NCBI GenBank assembly: GCA_947579665.1
Contig: OX388348.1
Coordinates: forward strand, 3,658,001 to 3,722,000
Length of the DNA: 64,000 nt
Source: Sympetrum striolatum
Lineage: Eukaryota > Arthropoda > Insecta > Odonata > Libellulidae
Direction: 5' to 3'
Below are positions 11,280 through 20,597 of the stretch, one piece after another. Made by a program: the position numbers and the translations under genes. The number at the start of each line of letters is the position of its first letter. The stretch's first letter is position 1. Below the pieces are notes generated by a model. That model did no database searches and was not told the DNA's origin. It saw only the letters and a list, made by a program, of their open reading frames with translations.

Positions 11280-13340
11280 TGAGTATTGTATATCCACTGG
11301 ATATATATTACACTGTAAATGTATACACAAAGTTGCGAATAGGCGACTAAGAAATAAATAGCCCGTTTAATCAGCTCATACGTGTGCGACTGCGATGGAT
11401 AACATCATCGAATCGCGCTACGAACTGCTTACTCATCCGCCCTATTTTCCATAATATTTACTCCCTTGCGAGATACATCCATTCGAAGACTTGAGTAAAT
11501 GGCGGGAAGAAATTCAAATCAAAATATCATGACTAAAGGCGAGGACACAATCGACGTGTGCTCAAGACTTGAGATGTGACACTTGTACGTCAAACTTGGA
11601 ACTTGGTACTAGCGGACACAGTCAGAACGTGAACCTCAGCCAATCAGAGACATCAGAAAATCGTAGGGAACAATGAACAGGCGCTATGCACGCTGAGTGT
11701 TCTAACATTTACAAAGAGAGGAATAATCTTATAGAATGATGGATGAAAATGAGGCAATTATTACGTAGTTCGGTGTAATAATTATGGCTTAATGATTATT
11801 CAAATCTTCGGTCTGTAATGGCGGACACTAAATAGTAGTACTTGTATTTTTCTTCAGATGGCGCAGTTATCGCAAGGTGAATCCTGATTGGTTGTCCGTG
11901 TACGTGAAACGTGTAGAGATAGAAGTTGCCCATCTCCTTAAGTACACGTACGTACGTACACGGGGACGGTGTCCGGTGCAATTCATTTATTACACGGCCA
12001 ACTTTTGTAGGGTTCACGTTAACGCTACACGGCTTAAGTACTCGTTGATTGTGTTCCAGCCTTAGGACACCCTTTCGGAGATCTCGAAAAACCGTAATTT
12101 TTGGAGGGCTCAAATTAGTTAGGAGATCGATGAAAAGAGTATATTGAGGTCATAGAAAACTATACTGATTGTGAGAAATAAATCGATTTCGTAAAGAATG
12201 ATTTTAATAAATTATTAGAACATGGTTTTCATTTAAAAGTCAGAGAATTATCAAATGCCACTCATATACGTGAGGTTAAATGCTATCTAGAAACAGAAGA
12301 AATAGAAAAGGCATAGAAAGGGGCATAAAGTTCATTTATCGTTCAATATGATAAGTTGAATAGTTAGGTTCTAAAGATACGGGATTGAGTTCATGTTGTA
12401 CTTATATCCACCCCCCGTTTAGCAGTGGTGCTTGTCTTTGTCCTGATAAGTACGTACATAAAGTGAATGTAGCTGAAAGAGGTGAGTGGGTGGATAGCAA
12501 GACACTTTGTAGCAATACATAGTTTGAAAGATCGAGGATAGAAGAACAATCGCTAAGAAAAGAACCGTAACAGCGTGATTTATGCCATGGCTTGTTCAAT
12601 CATGAATAACTGTGGTGTTATTCATTAATGGCTTTTGTTATTCAACTCTCATAAAGTAAATACTAAGTATATTAATAAACTGCATTTACCATTTTTGTAC
12701 GCAAGAGGTAAAACCGAAGATTCCCTGCGTCGATTATTCAGAGTTTATGAGCGAAGATAAATATGTTTTATTGTATATTCAAAAGGCATTTACGTGGAGT
12801 AATAACACGTTTATGGCTTTGTATAATGTAAATTCATTTTTTTCCGCTGATTAAAATGCTAAAATCTCAACTATAGTATCTTAATTCAACTATAATATCT
12901 TAACAAATATTATGTTGAGCTTTATTCCACTGCATAATTGAATGAAAAGTATAAATGAGAGGGTTATGAGGAAACATGATACGTTAAGACTTGATGTAAA
13001 AATACGCAAAGACTTTGATTGTGTGGAGGAGATACCTTTGGAACTAAAAACATTTTTCTTTTAATCAAGGTGTAAGGGAAAGGGACTTTCAATAAGTCTT
13101 CGAAATAATAATTAATCTTAAAGAATATTCCTCCAAGTTTGAAAGGACCAATTTTCTAACCTATTTTTTCTGAAATAAATCAACTTTGCTCGATAGAAAA
13201 ATTTCGAAACTTTCTTATTCCAATTTCTTATTTTATTTATAAGACGCCCTTAACCTTTAATACTCATCTTAAATCGTTTAAGGACATTTAACTCTCGCAT
13301 TACTCTTAAGCACGCCCCTGAAGCCCCTGGCTGTACAATC
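11280..13340. other. AT-rich non-coding stretch
   Basis: The largest frame is 105 codons at 11796-12113 minus, unrecognised. At 11898-11966 a short inverted pair built on CGTACACGG / CCGTGTACG flanks about 40 bp and may be a remnant of a small DNA element. Nothing else is supported. Confidence 0.5.
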
Positions 13341-13344
13341 GGCT

Positions 13345-13899
13345 GACGCCCTTAATGTCCGCAGCCACCAGATGGCAGCACTGAAGCTCGCCCTTTGAAA
13401 CCATACTCTCATATGGAGTAAATGGAAAAACAGCACGATTCTGATACTTTTTCCCTCTTTTTCTTTGCGGGAGTAGTTAATACCAAAGGTGGAATTCAGA
13501 GTTAGTGATTTATCCATTTATAAGTACATGAAACAATTGAATAAAATGGGCAAATTAGTAAATCCGAAGAATAAGTGCCTTCAGGGCACACCACAAGTAA
13601 CTTGTGAAAACATTATTCGTAGATCAGCGAAGTGTTCTGCTTGGATACACAGAAAATAATTGATCCTTAATAAATTACCAGCGTTACATCTACTTTCAAC
13701 TAGGCCTTTTAAAACTAGAATCGCAGGATGCACATGGGTGGTCTGAAAAGTTTCCGACATTTCAACATTTCTTGACATGTTTTCTGACAATTTCTGAAGA
13801 TGTCTGAATAATCTGGGGTTGGAAACTTTTCAGACCACCCTCGAATATACATTTCCTGAAAACAAATCGAAGTTCCCAGAAATAGTCTCCAGGAAATGA
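13345..13899 (+). repeat. left arm of a 1.3-kb inverted duplication
   Basis: This segment is repeated in reverse complement at 14102-14670 with roughly 90% identity by eye; for example AAGTAACTTGTGAAAACATT near 13605 recurs inverted near 14400. The arm contains a 105-bp mariner-like miniature element. Homology fades beyond a shared CCCTTAATG-type block at the outer edge, and ends at GTCTCCAGGAAAT at the inner edge. A transcript across both arms would fold into a long hairpin. Confidence 0.92.
13736..13843. mobile_element. mariner-like miniature element inside the left arm
   Basis: Perfect 20-bp terminal inverted repeats (GGGTGGTCTGAAAAGTTTCC at 13736 and its complement at 13821-13840) bound an insert of about 65 bp. 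In one orientation the end extends to CGAGGG preceded by TA, as in mariner elements that insert at TA. There is no coding capacity. A diverged copy lies inverted in the right arm, so this insertion came before the inverted duplication. Confidence 0.72.
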
Positions 13900-14101
13900 G
13901 TAAACGGTCAAATATTGTTGAAACATGCATAAATCCAAGAGTATCAACTTTTAATTACTGGCGTGGACTTCATTTTATCTTGGGGTGCCTGAAATGTGAA
14001 GTTAGGTTATAAAATATACAAACATAAAGGATAGAGTGGCATGGAAAATGTATTGACCAAACATTAAGTTTTAGACAGTTTCGCAAATTCCCTTTTCGCA
14101 A
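13900..14101. other. spacer between inverted arms
   Basis: About 200 bp of AT-rich unique sequence separates the arms and would form the loop of the hairpin. No ORF or motif is seen. Confidence 0.7.
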
Positions 14102-14670
14102 ATTTCCTGGAGACTATTTATGGGAACTTCGATTTTTTTTCAGGAAATGTATATACGAGGGTGGTCGGAAAAGTTTCCAACCCCAGATTCCTCAGACATC
14201 TTAAGAACATTTTCAGAAACCATGTCAAGAAATGTTGAAATGTCGGAAACTTTTCAGGCAACCCATGTGCATCCTGCGATTCTAATTTTAAAAGGCCAAG
14301 TTGAAAGTAGATGTAACGTTGGTAATTTATTAAGGATCAATTATTTTCTGTGTATCCAAGCAGAATACATTGCACTTCGCTGATCTACGAATAATGTTTT
14401 CACAAGTTACTTGTGGTGTGCCCTGAAGGCAACCTGCACTTATTCTTCGGATTTACTAATTTGCCCATTTTATTCAATTGTTTTAAGTACCTATAGATGG
14501 ATAAATCACTAACTCTGAATTTCATCTTTGGTATATACTACTCCCGCAAAGAAAAAGAGGGAAAAAGTATCAATATCGTGCTGTGTTTTCCATTTACTCC
14601 ACATAAGATTATGGTTTCAAAGGGCGAGCTTCAGTGCTGCCATCTCGCGGATGCGGGCATTAAGGGAGCC
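14102..14670 (-). repeat. right arm of the 1.3-kb inverted duplication
   Basis: Reverse-complement copy of 13345-13899 with scattered substitutions and small indels. Open frames in this arm (such as 14497-14721) mirror frames in the other arm and reflect the duplication, not a gene. Confidence 0.92.
14156..14264. mobile_element. mariner-like miniature element inside the right arm
   Basis: Inverted, diverged copy of the element at 13736. It is preceded by TA and begins CGAGGGTGGTCGG; its far end has mutated to GGAAACTTTTCAGGCAACCC. It gives an internal marker for the age of the duplication. Confidence 0.7.
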
Positions 14671-14729
14671 AAAAAATTTCAGCAGTTTCCAGTCCTATAC
14701 TTTCTAAGTTCGTGCTCTTAAGTAATGTA

Positions 14730-15780
14730 TGTATTAGGCTCAATAAATAATTAAGCTCTGTAATGAGTTTTAGAGCTAATTTAATTATATTGAAATCTTA
14801 GTTTTCATAAGTATTACGTTAGGTACGCTATGCCCCAAGGAAATGCTATTTTAATACAAATTTATCATACTTGTGAGTTATATATGTTAATATTTTCTGA
14901 CCGTTATAAGAATTGACTCCTGTAATGGTATCAAGAAATACAGTTTATAGTTTTGGAAATGTGTGTGAATAAGAAAATGAGATGTCGTTCAGTGTATAAT
15001 GGTAATTCATAATGTTTATACATTGATGGTCGTCTTTGGCTATTTCACCAGAATATTAAGTGTCACTAAAATTTATATTATCACGAGGAAATATAGTCAT
15101 TTTTTATGTACATTTTCTTCCCTCGGAGCATCGGAAAATAATTTATGCCTCTCCGCTTCCTTATTAGGTAATATGACTTTCTTTCTTCCATTTATCCATC
15201 CAGACATCTCAAATACACAACCTCTATCTCGCATAAAATCCATTCCGTAATAATAAAAAGGACAAGTTTGAGCGGATTTGCATATTCGGAATAATTTCCA
15301 TGAATCCCCGCCTCGCGGACTTCTTATTTTCGAATATATTTCCAGCTCTTAACGATTTTTCGAGAAGGGCTATTTCTTTTTATTCGGGAAGAAAATATTT
15401 TCATGCTTCTGAATTATTCATTTCCGTAATATTTCAGTTTCAGTTTCCTAACAACTTTGGATTGTTGAGAAGCCTAACTTTCGATTGAAGGTATTGGAAT
15501 ATCATTGACGTATCGGATTTGATATTTCTCGTGTTTCTAACGCCATTCATCGGTTAATTTCCACTGATTGAGAAGGTAGAGAAAGGTTTGAAATATAGAA
15601 ATAGAAGTTCTTTAATTTATCAATTCACCTTCACATACTTTTGGGGCTGTATTTTGAATATAAAAAAAATTATTTCACGAAGCATTTCACAGAAACATAT
15701 ACGAGTGCTCTACACTTCGATAGAACTGTGCCATAAATCCCTATTCGAAGCCATTTACTTCGTCTATTGGTAGCTTTGTC
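14730..15780. other. AT-rich non-coding stretch
   Basis: Frames are at most 83 codons and none is recognised. No structural feature is supported. Confidence 0.55.
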
Positions 15781-15782
15781 CA

Positions 15783-16215
15783 CCCTTAAAGTTATTTAAC
15801 ATCTTCAGCTTGACCTTCCTGTCTCTTTTTCCTTTGTATTCTACCCTCATTTTCTTTCTTCAGGAGTCCTACTCCTCTCAGTATATGACCCACTTATTTT
15901 CTCTGTCGATGCTTAATTACTTCAATTAAAGCCCTCTCCTCCCCAACCATCTCCAGTACCTCCGTGTTTGTTTTACTATCCACTCAATTTATTTTTTCCA
16001 TTCTACACAAAACCCACATCTTGAAGGACGTTTGACTTCCTACTTTCCTAATTGCCACGTTTCACATCCATAAAGCAGAACGCTCCACACCAAGGATTAC
16101 GCCTATCTTTTCCTAATTTCTTTATCGTGACCTCTAGTCATCAGTTCCCTTTGCTTCAAGAAGGCTTGGCCAAGGCTGCTTTTTACGAATCTAATCATCT
16201 TCCAATCCAAAAAAG
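15783..16215 (-). pseudogene. decayed LINE reverse transcriptase C-terminus (RTE-like)
   Basis: Read on the minus strand, the segment near 16050-16130 gives SLVWSVLLYGCETW after KEIRKR, and the segment at 15950-15790 gives MVGEERALIEVIKHRQRK, a stop, then VGHILRGVGLLK and EGRIQRKKR. These blocks occur in this order in the C-terminal region of many arthropod endonuclease-reverse transcriptases, usually labelled RTE-like. Several stops and at least one frame change show that it is dead. The pyrimidine-rich plus strand follows from this. A second copy of the same region is at 59405-59800. Confidence 0.8.
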
Positions 16216-16299
16216 AGTATTTCACAAGCAAGCGAATTTTTCCAGCTTTTTTTACCTCAGTAAGTTACTTAAGTTTAAATTTTATTAATTTCCATCCCA

Positions 16300-17780
16300 A
16301 GGACGGAAATTAATCTCCGGTAATTTTATTTTAAAAATAGACGATCCATATCTAAATTTTCCCTGAAATGTCAGCGATTTCCCGATGGATTGAAACTCCT
16401 TCGACCATATCCTATCTGCTTTTTCCATTTCCCCATTCTTTCAATCCTGTACACGAATATGTTAACATATAATGTTCTATATCGCCCGTTAATCATTAAT
16501 CTCCAACTGCTCCTTTACCACTCGTATGAGACGGATGATTGATTCCTCTACTGAACACGGTTATGCAAGCAGAGTGTTCTGATGTCAGCTCCTTGAAAGC
16601 TTCCTCAATTGCGATCCACAGCGGTAAGAGATTTCTTAAAAATCTTATTCGCTTCAGCGAGGGGTGAAAAGATTTCCTCGCGAGTATTTATGCTCTCTTA
16701 AGCTGCTATCAAGATTGAGGGGCCAAGGTCGGACTGGCACTTTAACTCCTGGAACAGTTATGAATAGCGCTTCATATCAAAAGCGTACTGCCTGCAGTTT
16801 GCACATTTAGCACCTTGAGTCCTGCAATGCTTTGAAATTGATGTTAAACGCTGTTTAAAATGATGGCTGAGTTTTAGAAGCAGAAATATACTATGAAGGA
16901 TCTTAACGAAATTTAACGGATGTATAACGCACTAACTCATAACCGATAACCTATATTTGAATTTGCAGACGCTATACTAATATCTGATGAAAGGAAATTT
17001 CCACTAAACTTCTCCGAGCATACCTTTAACGTCACTTCCCTCGCTCTCAAGCAGTTCCCGATCGATCGATGGATTGTATGTGAATATTCGTAAATCCCCG
17101 ACAAGAGTGCCTTGCTCCATCTCTGAAAGAAAGACCCGGATATGTAAATCATCTACTGATTATTTATGATAGTTTTCCTAACTTCTTTAACTAACTAATA
17201 ACATAAATCTTCTAACGTTGAGAGCTTCTATTGAGTATGCTTAAACCTAAGCTAAGAAAACGTTTTTATACTTAACAGCTATATGTGATTTATTCGTATT
17301 CATATTTATTTTAGTAATATGCGAAAAAACTAACGAAGATTGTGGGAGAAATTGCAAAAAGAATTCTTCTTTCAGACTTTTAAATTAAGCTGCTGTGAAT
17401 AATTGCTCATCTTATCAAATAAATAACTAGTGTTTAGGATATCTCGAATCAATTTCATTCTTCTAAAGGGGCTGAGGGGGTCATCGTACTAATCTGACGA
17501 TGCAGGGCTACTGTGCCTTAATCCTAGTGTTGGAAATTTACTTTTATGTTTGTCTTGGATCAATTATAAGGTTAGAATGCTTAAGTAAGTTCGGATTTGG
17601 ACTAAAGCCAGTATTGCATGATTACGCGGCATCTTCTCTTTTAACTCTGTATTTATTCTGCTAAATACTCTGTAATAATTTATACAATGTTTACATCAAC
17701 AACAACATAATACCCTAGAAGAACGAAAGAAAAAGGAAAAGTAAACACTGAACGTTCCCACTACGTCTGTGGTTTGTTAT
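16300..17780. other. AT-rich non-coding stretch
   Basis: Only short frames are present (at most 71 codons). Nothing else is recognised. Confidence 0.55.
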
Positions 17781-17784
17781 CATC

Positions 17785-17990
17785 CCTTATCTTTCGCGGA
17801 AAGAATGAATTCTTAAAACGACTTGCCTTAGCATCCATTTCTCTTGATTTATGCTAATTATCGGATCGGCCGAAATAACGACAGAGGGCTTGCGTAATTT
17901 CGATAGCGTCTTCTCCAAACGTAATTTCAAGCAATCGTAACTTTCCTTAAAATCTCCTTTCCTTTTAGGTTTCTCAACCCATGACAAACC
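17785..17990 (-). pseudogene. decayed CR1/L2-like LINE 3' end
   Basis: A minus-strand frame reads ASRFKNSFFPRKIRDDNK, the same C-terminal signature as the fragment at 4200-4530. The overlapping 66-codon frame at 17787-17987 is in another register and so is not the real product. Too short and damaged to function. Confidence 0.55.
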
Positions 17991-17999
17991 TTTTGTCGT

Positions 18000-20475
18000 T
18001 CATAAAAAATATGTCAATAATCTGATTCATTTGTTTTCCTCTGCGTTCCTTTCACCATTAATTTTTTTCATATCACAATTTATCATTATCAGTCACGCCT
18101 CAATGCATTATTTCATTCTATTTCTTACTGTAATTATTTCTACTCTAACGCCAACTGATCTTTTTTCAAGCTTTATTCCTCCATTTTTCTCCATGCCTCC
18201 AAATAATCTCCATTTTTCAAACACCATGTGTGGGTTAAAACTTTTAGCTAACCACACACAAAGTTCTTTCAGAGGGCGAAAGGTACTTCTTTTGATGCAA
18301 CCGGTTCACGGTTTAAGCCTCACGTCTTTTGCGTTGCTCCAGTAATCTCTTTAATCGACTTTCATAATTCTATTAGCTTGTAAGGGCTGGTAATTCGATA
18401 GTCGCTTTGTGATGGACCCATTTCCATGTTAGGGATCGTAAGTTGGTCAGCGAAAAATGATCTCTTAATGTATGCATTTAAGGCATACCTACAGCGGAAA
18501 AAAATCCTGCGCATTTTACGTTTTTTTTTGCTTCATCGTAAATAACATAATATTAATGTGCAGTGATTGTAATTCGTTAAGAACTCTTAGACCTAAGAAC
18601 TGGAATGTTATAGAAATAAAACATCGTACGTTGCACAGTAGTAGATACTACTGAACAACCTACTAATTTTTAATTCTGCAGGATCTTAAGAATAAAATTA
18701 GATCAAGGAAGTTTCTAATAAATCGCTAAAAGTTTACCATAGAGGATATAAAAATCAAAGAGGAAGTGACGATAATGTTATGAATATTAACTTTGTAGGT
18801 TCCTTTGTAGGTATGATGAAATTTCAGAGGAAATATTTTTGAAATTTCAGTTCCTCTCTATCTGTGAAGGAGGAAGGTGTCTCCTTATACAGACATCTGG
18901 GCGGGTGGAATTCCATCTTGCCCTTTCTCAGGATTTTTTCGCAATCTCGAGAAAGCGTTGATCGTATGCTCATCTAGAGTCAAAGACATGAGAAATATTT
19001 CTCTTATTCGACCTATTCTCTAATACTCTAGCGCGAGTTAAGAACCGCATGAAGTAGGCTTAGCCTCACAAAGGGAACTAAAAAAAACAGTTCTGTTTTT
19101 GTCCCACTTTTTTCGATTCTAGTCCATAGTTCGGTCTTATGTGTATCAGAATAAGGTAAAGAATGCTTTGAAGGTAAGTAGAGGAAATTTAATCACAGAA
19201 AGATAAATTATCATTAAAAGAATGGAAGAAAATAATTTCGTAAGAGGAATGTCTCGAAATCTATATGGTAATACACGCGATTGCCTAACTCCGATTTTCA
19301 ATTGCTAGTTTTTCATAAACATTGAGTTGAATGGTCGGATACAAGTCCACTATTTTTAAGAAAAAAATGTGCCCTTCAATTCAACCCGTTTCCCACAAAC
19401 CTGGCATTCCCCTTGTTAGTAATAATAGTAAACCAGAAAATTGAAGATAATTGAAATATTTAATGGTAAAAAGCTGAGTTTCTTAAAGCATCAAATTATA
19501 ATATTTGTGTAAGTTTTGTCGAGGAATTCAATGCTCGCCATTATTTGCGCGGGCTCAGCTAGTTGCATTTAATCAAGACAGATAATTCGCTGAAAGATTA
19601 CCAAAGAAGATATTACCTTCAACAAGGAAGTTCCTCAACAATCCGTCGACTTTATTCGAATATTGCACAAGTGGTGTAAAATTCTTGTTTAGAGATGGAG
19701 AAATCCTTTCTCCGAATTATTTTTCTTCGCTTTTGTTTCAACGTTCCCTTACAAATGGAGGGAACTCCCTTTTTCGCCGATTCGACCGTCGTGGAGTCCA
19801 AAGGAAAAGTTTTTAATTGGGTTGTCGTTTACCCACTAACTTGGATCTCGGATGCTAGCGGATTTTATTTTTCTGCAGGAACGGATTTTTCCTTATTGGC
19901 AGAGATATCGCTAAGGAATCACGGATGGAAAACTTTATCGCGTTTCAGACATGGAAATTCTCGCCGTGAATTTTTTTCTATTATTTCAAGGAATTATCAC
20001 CATATAACTTAATAAGCTTTTATATAAATCAATTTATTACCCGTTGGGATTCTTTCACTAAGCAGTAGATATTTATCCACTTTTAAGCACCTAATTAGCC
20101 ATTAATAATTCATCTTTTATTTTAAGAGGTACGTATTCGCATAAAAAAGTGATGAGATTTTGATTAGTACCGGTTTTCAGATTCCCTTTCGTAATTGGGA
20201 ATGCTCAGCTATTCCTTTAGGATTTATTTTCTAAATTAGTTTCTTAATGGTATTAATTTTGATTTAATACAACAAAAAGACATGTATTGCGTAGTTATTT
20301 TCATTGAAGCAATCCATACCAATTAGGGTACATATATTTTACCCTCCTGAATATGTATCTCGTTAGAATTATGATTCAGTACATATCAGCATATGTCTAG
20401 GGTTTACCCAACATCATTTTCAATTGAGGAATTGCGAACTGTTCTTTCTTCAGCAAATTAGAGATAAGGCTGATG
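18000..20475. other. AT-rich non-coding stretch
   Basis: The longest frames are 105 codons (19695-20012 plus) and 104 codons (18031-18345 plus). The latter is hydrophobic because it is T-rich. Neither has a recognisable domain. This is the left flank of the Jockey-like insertion. Confidence 0.55.
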
Positions 20476-20487
20476 TTGACTATGTAT
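20476..20487. repeat. target-site duplication, left copy
   Basis: TTGACTATGTAT is repeated exactly at 25029-25040, directly outside the two ends of the LINE. Exact 12-bp identity points to a recent insertion. Confidence 0.85.
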
Positions 20488-20597
20488 ATAATTATAATTT
20501 GACATCGTTTGGTGGTGCTGCCTCCATCCTTGCCCGTCCTCCTAGGGAGCTCCTTCGGGCTGGTGGGCTCCTTCGTTGGTGGACCTTCAAGGATATT

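Noticed and set aside
17787..17987. 66-codon minus frame as a protein
   Set aside because: The recognisable LINE signature here lies in a different reading frame.
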